A stretch of DNA of 12,431 nucleotides from Spirochaetaceae bacterium (GTDB taxonomy: Bacteria; Spirochaetota; Spirochaetia; SZUA-6; Bin103): the NCBI GenBank assembly GCA_028820215.1, contig JAPPKD010000231.1:1-12431 (forward strand), given 5' to 3'. Position 1 is the stretch's first letter; each line of letters starts with the position of its first letter. Shown piece by piece: positions 1 to 6,926 of the stretch. The position numbers and the translations under genes were made by a program. The notes under the pieces are model-generated. The model saw only the letters and a list, made by a program, of their open reading frames with translations. It made no database searches and was not told the DNA's origin.

Positions 1-35
1 GTACGTACGGTGGTGTGGGGGGACGGCGGGGGTGA

Positions 36-368
36 CCCCGCCTCCTACCCGGTATCGAGGCGTTCGTGCCCGACCCGACGCGGTTCGCGAACGGCCAGAA
101 CGTGGGCATCTCGCACCTGGAGTCCGACGCCGTGCAGCTTGACCTGTCCCGCCACGACGCCGCCGGCCAGCGGGTGACCTGCCAGCACCTCGTGATCGAC
201 GCGGCGGGGACCCGGCTGTTCCCGGCGCAGCTCCGCTATGCCTGGCCCTCGGAGCTGGACCTGATGGCGCATCTGGCCGGCCTGCGACTGCGCGAGCGCT
301 GGAGCGGCTGGTCCGGCGCCCGGTTCACGTCGTCCAGCACAAGCCATGTCTCCCTCTACGGCGTCTGA
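36..368 (+). CDS. Class I SAM-dependent methyltransferase, C-terminal fragment
   Basis: This is the tail of a small-molecule class I methyltransferase. Readable sequence includes IEAFVPDPTRF, then HLESDAVQLDLSRHD, QHLVI, LRYAWPSELDLMAHLAGLRL, and an ending that resembles the W-S/T-SHVSLY end of this family. In the family, the glycine-rich SAM site and central strands lie upstream, and they are absent here. The frame is open only from 36; an in-frame TGA lies at 33-35, and a GTG at 66 could be called as a start but would fall inside the fold. Homologues normally carry a longer strand (P-G-G-x-F-V-I-E-A-F) where this reads LLPGIEAF, so a short deletion or assembly fault near 50 is likely. It is convergent with the HNH gene, 52 nt away. 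Product class is fairly sure; substrate is unknown. It is either a gene cut by the contig edge or a pseudogene. Confidence 0.7.
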   Translation, partial: PRLLPGIEAFVPDPTRFANGQNVGISHLESDAVQLDLSRHDAAGQRVTCQHLVIDAAGTRLFPAQLRYAWPSELDLMAHLAGLRLRERWSGWSGARFTSSSTSHVSLYGV

Positions 369-420
369 CCGATGGGCGCGCGAGCGGACAGCGCGAGATT
401 CCGGGCGAGTCCCACGCCGA

Positions 421-1716
421 TCACGCGGGCGGCCCGCGACGTGAAGTCCGCTCAGCATGGCGATCGCGGTGATGGGCGAAGCAGAGTAGTCTCAGATTCT
501 CCGGCTCAGCACCGCCGCCCAGCGCATGCGGGAGCACGTGATCGACCTGCAGCAGATGCCGTGAAGCGCATCGGCGCGCGGTGCGTGGATCGACGTAGCG
601 GCAGCGTCCCCCGTCGCGACGCCAGACCTCCCGCCTGACCGCCGCGGGAATGGCGCGAGGGGCCCGGGCGCCCGCCTTCGGCGCCGAAGTCCTGGCGCCG
701 CTGGACCGGACGCGCCACTTCGGCGCCGAAGTGGTGTGGAGGTCCGCGCTCGGCTGCCCATTCGAGGGGGAGCTGCCGGCGCCTGCTGGCTGCGCGGCTC
801 GCCGCGTCGGCGCCGGGACCCGGCGGGAAAGTTCTGCCGGTGCCTTCGCCGGCGAACAGGCGGCCCCGTCGGAGCTCGACTTCGGCGCCGCCGGGGGCCG
901 GTCGGCACCCGCGGGAGCGCTCCGGGCGCGTCCGCGGCGCAGTGGGCGGCTTGGGTCGTGGCGATCGAGCCCCTCCTTGACCAGCCTTCCCACGAGTTGC
1001 CCGAGCGTCATGCGCGGGTCGACGTGGGAAAGGAGTCCCCGGAGCTGCTCCAGCCCGCTCTGACAGTCCGCGTCGACGACCGCCTTGAGCTCCCAGCGCC
1101 CCTGTCCCAGCGGTCGCACCCGGTCCGCGGGCACCGTCAGCCCAGGATCCAACTCGGCCAGCATCCTTGTCACCTCCCGGGTGCTCTTGCCGGCCGCGTT
1201 CTCCACCAGCGCCTTCTGCGCCGACAGGTCGAGCACCGGTCCCGGGCTTGGTTCCGGCGACGGGTTCCGCGGGGCGGAGCGGGCCGGTGCCGGCCGCGCC
1301 GAGCCGTTCGGCCGCAGAACCAATCCGGTCCCGGTCCCGCGCGCGCGATCAAGTCGCTGCAAGCGAGCGCGCCGTTCGAAGGCGGCCTGCAACTGCGCGG
1401 CCGCGTCCAGGGTCAGCGAGCCGTCCCAGAGGCGTTCGCGCACGCCTTCGATCCTCGTGCACAGCTTCATGGCGTTGATCCGCCGCCAAGTGGCGGCGTC
1501 GCTATAGCGGAGCCCGCGCTTGACGTAGTCGAACAGGCTGGAGAAGCCGCGGCGCAGGTACAGGCCGCGGGTTTCGATCTCGATCAGGTGATCGATTACG
1601 AAGACGTGAACCTGGTGATCGAGGCGCGCGAGCCGGCCTGCCTGCTCCAGGAGCTGATCGTCGGGGAGGCCGGAGACAGTGGACGTGATCGTGGCCTCGA
1701 CGGCGGAGTCTAACAT
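421..1716 (-). CDS. HNH endonuclease-type protein with conserved helical N-terminus
   Basis: The protein has 431 residues. The N-terminal ~110 residues are helical and contain RGLYLRRGFSSLFDYV and LRYSDAATWRRINAMKL, a signature shared by a widespread family of bacterial HNH proteins whose role is not established. Residues ~120-160 and ~255-360 are Ala/Pro/Arg/Ser-rich linkers, the second with repeated S-A-P-K units. The C-terminus is a zinc-type HNH nuclease: C372 and C383 as knuckle residues, D392-H393 as the first H, N407, C412, and H415-H416 with H420. The catalytic residues appear intact, so metal-dependent DNA cleavage is plausible. ATG at 1716 was chosen because the conserved N-terminus starts just after it and a promoter ends just before it; the frame is open further upstream but that sequence is not protein-like. 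Neighbouring methyltransferases are of small-molecule type, so a restriction-modification pair is not supported. Confidence 0.88.
   Translation of the reverse strand: MLDSAVEATITSTVSGLPDDQLLEQAGRLARLDHQVHVFVIDHLIEIETRGLYLRRGFSSLFDYVKRGLRYSDAATWRRINAMKLCTRIEGVRERLWDGSLTLDAAAQLQAAFERRARLQRLDRARGTGTGLVLRPNGSARPAPARSAPRNPSPEPSPGPVLDLSAQKALVENAAGKSTREVTRMLAELDPGLTVPADRVRPLGQGRWELKAVVDADCQSGLEQLRGLLSHVDPRMTLGQLVGRLVKEGLDRHDPSRPLRRGRARSAPAGADRPPAAPKSSSDGAACSPAKAPAELSRRVPAPTRRAAQPAGAGSSPSNGQPSADLHTTSAPKWRVRSSGARTSAPKAGARAPRAIPAAVRREVWRRDGGRCRYVDPRTARRCASRHLLQVDHVLPHALGGGAEPENLRLLCFAHHRDRHAERTSRRGPPA
676..890. repeat. Three copies of a palindromic CTTCGGCGCCG element inside the HNH gene
   Basis: Copies lie at 676-689 (14-bp perfect palindrome), 715-734 (20-bp perfect palindrome) and 880-890 (half palindrome with core CGGCGCCG). 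The first two are 42 bp apart centre to centre, exactly 14 codons, so both are read in the same frame. They encode S-A-P-K units in the linker between the helical N-terminus and the HNH domain, near residues 345 and 331; the third encodes A-A-P-K near 277. They may be internal duplications of linker sequence, or a DNA element inserted in frame. Confidence 0.6.
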
Positions 1717-1721
1717 GAATA

Positions 1722-1750
1722 AATATATCAATATAAATGCTTTGAGGCAA
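1722..1750 (-). promoter_or_regulatory. Predicted sigma70-type extended -10 promoter for the HNH gene
   Basis: Read on the minus strand, TTGCCT (1750-1745) serves as -35, followed by a 17-nt spacer and TATATT (1727-1722) as -10, preceded by TGA (1730-1728), an extended -10. It lies in an AT-rich island (about 1715-1755) that stands out from the GC-rich surroundings. The expected transcription start is 1714-1716, on the ATG itself, and no Shine-Dalgarno sequence is present. The mRNA is therefore predicted to be leaderless. Confidence 0.6.
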
Positions 1751-1844
1751 ATGATGAGCGAGCCGATGCGTGCCGTTCGGTGGCCGTCTCCGCACGGCTC
1801 CGATGCCGCGTGGGCGGGGCGCAAGAGTGGCAGGCTGAATGAGA

Positions 1845-2582
1845 TCAGGGACGTGAGACCGGTCTCGCGTCTGCATGTTCCGTGAGTCCTGCCTGGCGGC
1901 GGAAGATCCATGCCTCCCAGGCCAGGGTGCGGGCGGCGCAAATGCGCTGGAAGCCGGCGGCCGCGATGGTGGCCGCGGTTCGCTGCCAGTCGTGATAGTA
2001 GGGATGGAAGGAGCTGCGCAGCAGCTTGAGCAGGGCGATGCCGAGCCGCCACGCGGCGGCTACGAGCCAGTGCGGACGCGGAACCACCACCGCGTACAGG
2101 CGCTGTGCGCGCTCCAAGGACACCGCCAGCAGCGGGTCGATCTCGGGGTAGCAGCACAGAACCTTGTCCAGCAGCACCACGGCCGCCGGCGACAACTCCG
2201 CGGCCCGTTCCACCGCGTCGCCGATCAGGTAGGTGGTTCGCGGCGCGATCCCGGTGCGCTCCGCGGTGGCTCGCGCCTGTTCGATCATGCCGCCCGAGAT
2301 GTCGATGCCGACCGCGCTGGCCGCTCCGGCGGCGAGCACGCGTCGCTGCATTTCGCCGGTTCCGCAGCCGATCTCCAGTACCGAGGCGCCGGTGACGCCG
2401 GCCGCGGTCAGCCCTGCAAGCAACTTGCGCTGCACCGGCTCCGGCCCGCGCCGGCGGTAGCGTCGCGCGATGCGCGGGGCCTGGCGCGTGAAGAAGGGAT
2501 CGGTTCCGGGGCACGCCCCGCCGCGACGCCGTCGCCGCTCCGGGCCTTCGCGGCCAGGTGCGGACGAGCAGCCACAGGCCAT
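1845..2582 (-). CDS. Class I SAM-dependent methyltransferase
   Basis: The protein has 245 residues and a Rossmann-type methyltransferase core: motif I VLEIGCGTGE (68-77), the acidic ribose-binding residue D94 in GIDIS, a motif IV-like segment VVLLDKVLCCYP (135-146), and a later strand RLYAVVVPRP. The CCYP segment and the Cys-rich start (MACGC), followed by a basic R-R-Y-R-R-R-G stretch, match a family of soluble methyltransferases distantly like the magnesium-protoporphyrin methyltransferase group; the substrate is not known. No target-recognition domain is present, so it is not a DNA methylase. The ATG at 2582 lies 7 nt after the glnE stop, with no clear ribosome site, so translation by coupling or reinitiation is likely. 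Residues 1-27 are low-complexity and the true start could be slightly downstream, although the Cys-rich start is typical of relatives. Confidence 0.88.
   Translation of the reverse strand: MACGCSSAPGREGPERRRRRGGACPGTDPFFTRQAPRIARRYRRRGPEPVQRKLLAGLTAAGVTGASVLEIGCGTGEMQRRVLAAGAASAVGIDISGGMIEQARATAERTGIAPRTTYLIGDAVERAAELSPAAVVLLDKVLCCYPEIDPLLAVSLERAQRLYAVVVPRPHWLVAAAWRLGIALLKLLRSSFHPYYHDWQRTAATIAAAGFQRICAARTLAWEAWIFRRQAGLTEHADARPVSRP
1851..1870. repeat. 20-bp near-perfect palindrome at the methyltransferase 3' end
   Basis: ACGTGAGACC followed by GGTCTCGCGT: nine of ten pairs match, the exception being one G/T pair, with a perfect 12-bp core GAGACCGGTCTC (1855-1866). It covers the last codons of the methyltransferase, up to its TGA. 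As RNA it would form an 8-pair stem with a CCGG loop. No T-run follows on either strand, so it is not a canonical intrinsic terminator; it could be a protein-binding site or an RNA 3'-end structure. Confidence 0.45.
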
Positions 2583-2589
2583 GCGCGCG

Positions 2590-5538
2590 TTATGGAGTCA
2601 GGCCGATGCGGCGCCGATAGATGTCGAACGCCGCCGCCTGCGTCTCGCGGAGCTTCGCGTCCAGCTCGTCGAGTCCGGCGCACTCCAGCGCGGTCGCCAG
2701 CTTCAGCCGCATCGGTTCCGGGGCGTCGCGCACCGGAGCTCCCTGGCTCCACGTCAGGCGGAGCATGGCCTGCATCGTCCGCTGCATCCGCACCGCGCCG
2801 GCGAGGAAACGGGCCTCTTCCTCCGGGATGACGCCGGCGGCGCCCAGGGCATCGAAGCAGGACGCCGTCGCTCCCACGAGCACCTCCGGCGACTCGTGCG
2901 CATGGCGCAGGCGCAGGTACTGGGCCAGGGACTCGAGGTCCACCAGCCCTCCGCGCACGTGCTGGACGTCGAACGGGTCCTGCGAGGGATGTCCGGCGGC
3001 GATCGCCTCGCGCCGGCGCGCCACGTCCTCGTGCAGCCGCGCAGGGTCGCGCGGGCTGGCAAGCGCTCCCTCGATCGCCGCGGTGACCGCCGCGGACGTG
3101 GCCGGGTCGCCGCAGACGACGCTGGCACGGGTCAGCGACATGAGCTCCGAGGTCGACGCCGCGCCCGTGTGACCGTCCCTGAACTCGTCGAGCGTCGACA
3201 CCGGAAGCTCGATCTGCCCTGACGTCCGCAGGCGCTCGTCCAGCTCGTAGAGCCGGCCGTACGTCGATGGATTGCGGAGGAGGGAGGTCAGTTCGCTGGC
3301 CGCGTCTCGATAGAAGGCCGAAGCGTCGATGGGGGTCGGGCCCGAGGTAGTCGATCCGGCCTCGAAGTCCGCCGCGAACAGCAGGTCCAGGTCGGAGCCG
3401 AAGGTCATCTCTCCGGCGCCCAGCCTGCCCCTTGCGACGACCGCGCAGCCGCCGCCCGGCACCGGTCCGTGGCGTTCGTGGAGCCCGTCCAGCACGTCAG
3501 CAAGCAGGCGATCGATGACCGCCCCCGCGACGTCGCACAGAGCCGCGGACGCCTCGTCCACGGTGACCAGGTTCTCGAGCGCCTGGACGGCCACCTGGAA
3601 CCGGCGGTCGCCGGCCCAGCCGGCCACCTGCTCGACCCGCTCCGCGGCGTCCCGCCGGCCGGCCAGGCGCTCATCGAGCTCGCGGGCCAACTCATCCCGC
3701 TCGGGGATCGGCAGGAAGAACGACGGGTCCAGGACGGCCTGCAGAAGCCGGGGATTCCCCTCCAGGACATCGGCCATGCGGGGGGCGCTGCCCATCACGA
3801 CGGCGATGAGGTTGAGGAGCCAGGTGTTGGCCCGGAGCATGGAGAAGAACGAGAGGTCCTCCGGCAGGGCCGCCAAGAAGCGGTCCAGGCGAGCCAGGGC
3901 GCGGTCGGGGTCGGGCGTCCTGCCCAGCGCGTCGACGATCTCGTGCAGGATCTCGCGGATGATGGTGCGGGCGCGTTCCGAACCGGTCGACTCATGCCGT
4001 CCTTCCGTCCATCCCCGGAAGACCGCGATGGCCTCGGGAGCCCGCGTGAAACCCGCCGCTTCCAGCTTGGCGACGGCGTCCGGGTGCTCGTCCGGTCCGT
4101 CCAGGAGGACGGCGCTGATGTCCTGCTCGCTCTCGGGGACGTTGAAGCGCGTGCGGTAGAGGTCGTGGACTTCGCCCGCCACGGACTCGATCCGGCGCAC
4201 CAGCTCCTCCGCCGAGGCAAGTCCCATGAAGGAGGCGATGTGCTCCAGCCCTTCCTCGGAGTCCGGGAGCACCTGCGTCTGCGCGTCGTTGACCATCTGC
4301 AGGCGGTGCTCGACGCGCCGCAGAAACAGGTAGGCGTCGCGCAGGGCCGCCGTTTCCCGCGGCATGATGTGGTGCTCTCCATCCAGCGTCTCCAGCATCG
4401 CCAGCAGTCGGGAACCGCGCAGCCGGCGGTTGCGGCCGCCGTGGGCCAATTGGTGCATGTGCACGAAGAACTCGATTTCGCGGATGCCGCCGCGGCCGAG
4501 CTTGACGTTGTGGCCCGCTGCGCGGACGGCGCCGTGGCCGTGGAAGTCGTGGATCTGCTGGCTCACCGAACGGATCTCCTCGACGGAGGTGAAGTCCAGC
4601 GCCTCGTCCCAGATGAACGGCGAGAGCCGCTCCAGGTATGCCGCGCCGGCCGTCAGGTCGCCGGCGACGGGCCGCGCCTTGATAAGCGCCGTCCGCTCCC
4701 AGGTCCGCCCGAAGCGCCGGTAGTAGTTCAGGGCGAAGTCGACGGTGATGGCGACCGGCGTGGATGACGGGTCGGGGCGCAGCCGGAGGTCGGTGCGGAA
4801 CACGTAGCCGCCGGCGGTGCGCGTCTGCAGGATGCGGACCAGGTCCTGCGTGACCCGCACGAAGCAGTCGCTGAGGGTTCGGGAACCCGTGTAGCGGACC
4901 GACTCCGGGTCGAAGAGGACGATCAGGTCGATGTCGGACGAGTAGTTGAGCTCGCGGGAGCCGTGCTTGCCCATCGCCAGGGCGAAGTACCCCCACCGGT
5001 CCCCGTCCGGCCGTTCCAGGTCGCCGCGCTCGACCCGGTCCAGAAGCAGGTGGGAGACGGTCAGGCGCACGGCGTGGTCGGCCATGTCCGACAGCAACTC
5101 CGCGCACTCCATGACGCCGTGGATGCCGAAGCAGTCGTACGCGGCCGCGAGGACTGCCACGCGGTTGCGCTGGCGGCGCAGGAAGGTCATCAGTTGGTCG
5201 CGGTCCATGGCGGGATCCGCGGCGGCCAGGTCGCCGCGCACGCGGCCGGTGATGGCCTCGGGCGGTTCCTCCACGAGCGCCTGGGTGAGCTCCAGGTCGC
5301 GCTGCAGCAGCAGGCTCAGGTGCGGGCTGTTGCCGCAGAGGAACGAGAAGAACGCCTGCCCCGCGGGCGTCTCCAGCGCCGCTCCGAGCGCGTCTCTTCC
5401 CTCGCGGGCCGCGCCGTCGCGCAGCCGGTCGATGCCGGCCTCGGCCTGGTCCCGGTGGTGCGGGCGCAGCGTGTCGAAACCGTCAGCCTGAGAGGCCAGC
5501 GCCAGAACGCTGGGCGAAGCGGGGTCGGCGATGATCAA
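2590..5538 (-). CDS. glnE: Bifunctional glutamine synthetase adenylyltransferase / adenylyl-removing enzyme
   Basis: GlnE adds AMP to a tyrosine of type I glutamine synthetase (inactivation) and removes it by phosphorolysis, in response to PII and glutamine. The protein has 982 residues, normal for the family. The N-terminal nucleotidyltransferase (deadenylylating half in characterised enzymes) shows AMGKHGSRELNYSSDIDLI with D202 and D204, then DLRLRPDPSSTPVAI, the Y-Y-x-R-F-G-R-T-W-E-R segment and GRGGIREIEFFV (348-359). The second nucleotidyltransferase shows GRLGAGEMTFGSDLDLLF with D716 and D718, and a C-terminal GGLVDLESLAQYL segment resembling the first half's REIEF. The second core is closer to alphaproteobacterial-type GlnE than to enteric GlnE. 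The start is TTG at 5538: it follows AGGAG, although the spacing is only 2 nt, and no ATG or GTG lies nearby. It heads a likely two-gene unit with the methyltransferase and is divergent from the DUF4432 gene. Confidence 0.97.
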   Translation of the reverse strand: MIIADPASPSVLALASQADGFDTLRPHHRDQAEAGIDRLRDGAAREGRDALGAALETPAGQAFFSFLCGNSPHLSLLLQRDLELTQALVEEPPEAITGRVRGDLAAADPAMDRDQLMTFLRRQRNRVAVLAAAYDCFGIHGVMECAELLSDMADHAVRLTVSHLLLDRVERGDLERPDGDRWGYFALAMGKHGSRELNYSSDIDLIVLFDPESVRYTGSRTLSDCFVRVTQDLVRILQTRTAGGYVFRTDLRLRPDPSSTPVAITVDFALNYYRRFGRTWERTALIKARPVAGDLTAGAAYLERLSPFIWDEALDFTSVEEIRSVSQQIHDFHGHGAVRAAGHNVKLGRGGIREIEFFVHMHQLAHGGRNRRLRGSRLLAMLETLDGEHHIMPRETAALRDAYLFLRRVEHRLQMVNDAQTQVLPDSEEGLEHIASFMGLASAEELVRRIESVAGEVHDLYRTRFNVPESEQDISAVLLDGPDEHPDAVAKLEAAGFTRAPEAIAVFRGWTEGRHESTGSERARTIIREILHEIVDALGRTPDPDRALARLDRFLAALPEDLSFFSMLRANTWLLNLIAVVMGSAPRMADVLEGNPRLLQAVLDPSFFLPIPERDELARELDERLAGRRDAAERVEQVAGWAGDRRFQVAVQALENLVTVDEASAALCDVAGAVIDRLLADVLDGLHERHGPVPGGGCAVVARGRLGAGEMTFGSDLDLLFAADFEAGSTTSGPTPIDASAFYRDAASELTSLLRNPSTYGRLYELDERLRTSGQIELPVSTLDEFRDGHTGAASTSELMSLTRASVVCGDPATSAAVTAAIEGALASPRDPARLHEDVARRREAIAAGHPSQDPFDVQHVRGGLVDLESLAQYLRLRHAHESPEVLVGATASCFDALGAAGVIPEEEARFLAGAVRMQRTMQAMLRLTWSQGAPVRDAPEPMRLKLATALECAGLDELDAKLRETQAAAFDIYRRRIGLTP

Positions 5539-5626
5539 CGCTCCTGACCGGTCGTGTGCATGATGCGCGGGAGCGTTGCACGACTCGGCGGTCGATGGCC
5601 ACGCGACGTGCGGCTTCTCCGCCGCG

Positions 5627-5655
5627 TTGCCACCGGCACGGCCTCTCGCTATGGT
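5627..5655 (+). promoter_or_regulatory. Candidate promoter for the DUF4432 gene
   Basis: TTGCCA (5627-5632), a 17-nt spacer and TATGGT (5650-5655) resemble sigma70 -35 and -10 boxes (5/6 and 4/6 matches). The predicted start site, about 5662, is only ~2 nt before the ATG at 5664, so the message would have almost no leader. This fits the absence of a Shine-Dalgarno sequence. The -10 is imperfect, so this is tentative. Confidence 0.4.
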
Positions 5656-5663
5656 CGGCGGTC

Positions 5664-6854
5664 ATGGAACGGAGCTGGGTGCTGACCGACGCGGCGTCGG
5701 GGTTGTGGGTCGAGACGCTGGACCTTGGACCGGAGGAGCTCGGCATTCCGGGCTGCTCAGTGCGCAAGCGGCGCCTGCGCGGCGGACTCCGCGACGGCGT
5801 GGACGTGGTCGAGGTGACCTGCGGGGAGCTGTCCTTCAGCGTGGTGCCGACCCGCGGCATGGGCGTGTGGCGGGGGAGCTACGGCGGGCAGGCTCTCGGC
5901 TGGCGGTCGCCGGTGCGCGGCCCGGTGCATCCGGCGTTCGTCGATCCGGCCGAGCGCGGAGGCGTCGGCTGGCTGCGCGGCTTCGACGAGTGGATCGTGC
6001 GCTGCGGCCTGGACTCGAACGGCATGCCGGGGACGGACGCGAGGGTGGACGCCGGCGGCCTTGCGGAAGCGGTCGAGCTGACGCTGCACGGCATGATCGC
6101 CAACCTGCCCGCGCACACCGTGCAGGTCACCGCGGATGCCGCCGCGCGGGTGATCACCGTCACCGGACAGGTGGACGAGGCCGGTTTGTTCCTGCCGTCG
6201 CTGCGGCTGTCGACCTCGATCTCGGCCGGTCCCGACTCGTCGCGGATCACCATCGCCGACACGGTGCGCAACCTGCAGGAGACGCCGGCCGAGCTGCAGC
6301 TCCTGTACCACTGCAATTACGGCGCGCCGTTCCTGGGCGAGGGCAGCCGCGTGCTGCTGCCGTTCACGGAGGCGGCACCCCGCGACGCCCGCTCGGCCGA
6401 GGGCGTGGGGGAGATCGAGCGCTACGGGGGACCGACCCCCGGCTTCGTCCAGCAGGCGTACTGGATCCGGCCGGCCGCCCGGCCGGGCGATACGGCCACT
6501 CTCGCCGCGCTGGTCAACCCTTCGCGGACCGCCGCGGCGGTGATGCGCTTCGACGTCGGCGAGCTGCCCTGCTTCAGCCTGTGGAAGAACACCGCCGGCG
6601 AGCGCGACGGCTACGTGACCGGCCTGGAGCCGGGCACCAACTTCCCCAACCTCAAGAGCGTCGAGCGCGACGCCGGCCGGGTGGTGGAGCTTCCCGCGGG
6701 CGGGGAGTACGCCGCCACGGTGATGCTGGAGGTCGCCTCGGGGGAGGAGGCCGTGGACGCCGTCGAGTCGGAGGTCCGGGAGATCCAGGCGGGAGCCGCG
6801 GCCACCGTTCACGCCGAGCCGCACGCTGCGTTCGGCGCTGCTGGGGACGAGTAA
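5664..6854 (+). CDS. DUF4432 family protein, aldose 1-epimerase (galactose mutarotase)-like
   Basis: The protein has 396 residues and shows the hallmarks of DUF4432, a galactose-mutarotase-fold family: GCSVRKRRLRGGLRDGVDVVEV, PTRGMGVWRG, SPVRGPVHPAFV, the GFDEWIVRCGLDSNG segment, LHGMIANLPAH (H142, H151), YHCNYGAPF (H216) and TGLEPGTNFPN (E322). By analogy with aldose 1-epimerases, the paired histidines and the late glutamate are likely sugar-binding and catalytic residues, consistent with anomer interconversion or a related sugar isomerisation; the actual substrate is not known for this member. No signal peptide is seen, so it is likely cytoplasmic. The ATG at 5664 was chosen because relatives begin with a similar M-x-R-x-W-V-L-T-D and a promoter-like element ends 8 nt upstream; upstream in-frame codons look non-coding. 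It is transcribed alone, divergent from glnE and convergent with the desaturase. Confidence 0.9.
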   Translation: MERSWVLTDAASGLWVETLDLGPEELGIPGCSVRKRRLRGGLRDGVDVVEVTCGELSFSVVPTRGMGVWRGSYGGQALGWRSPVRGPVHPAFVDPAERGGVGWLRGFDEWIVRCGLDSNGMPGTDARVDAGGLAEAVELTLHGMIANLPAHTVQVTADAAARVITVTGQVDEAGLFLPSLRLSTSISAGPDSSRITIADTVRNLQETPAELQLLYHCNYGAPFLGEGSRVLLPFTEAAPRDARSAEGVGEIERYGGPTPGFVQQAYWIRPAARPGDTATLAALVNPSRTAAAVMRFDVGELPCFSLWKNTAGERDGYVTGLEPGTNFPNLKSVERDAGRVVELPAGGEYAATVMLEVASGEEAVDAVESEVREIQAGAAATVHAEPHAAFGAAGDE

Positions 6855-6881
6855 GCCTCGCGTAAAGGCGTCTCGCCCGTC

Positions 6882-6903
6882 CGTCAGGTGCTGCTCACCG
6901 ACG
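6882..6903. terminator. Hairpin downstream of the DUF4432 gene
   Basis: CGTC-A-GGTG, loop CTGCT, CACC-GACG: an 8-pair stem with one bulged A, starting 27 nt after the DUF4432 stop. No T-run follows, so this is at best a weak or factor-assisted terminator, or a 3'-end stabiliser. Confidence 0.35.
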
Positions 6904-6926
6904 AGCCACTCCGGCCGAGTCGTGTC

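Noticed and set aside
375..397. CGCGC/GCGCG hairpin as a terminator between the edge fragment and HNH gene
   Set aside because: Only 5 pairs with a 9-nt loop, no T-run, and such stems arise easily by chance in this composition.
1783..1798. GCCGT-N6-ACGGC hairpin upstream of the HNH promoter
   Set aside because: A 5-pair stem without a T-tract; too weak to call a terminator for the methyltransferase.
1717..2514. N-terminal extension of the HNH frame through the methyltransferase
   Set aside because: The upstream part is an out-of-frame reading of the methyltransferase gene, with Arg/Gly/His-rich sequence and no family similarity; the ATG at 1716 fits the conserved N-terminus and promoter.
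421..2582. HNH nuclease between methyltransferases as a restriction-modification system
   Set aside because: Both methyltransferases lack DNA-methylase catalytic motifs (N/D-P-P-Y/F, or the P-C motif of 5-methylcytosine enzymes) and target-recognition domains; they look like small-molecule enzymes.
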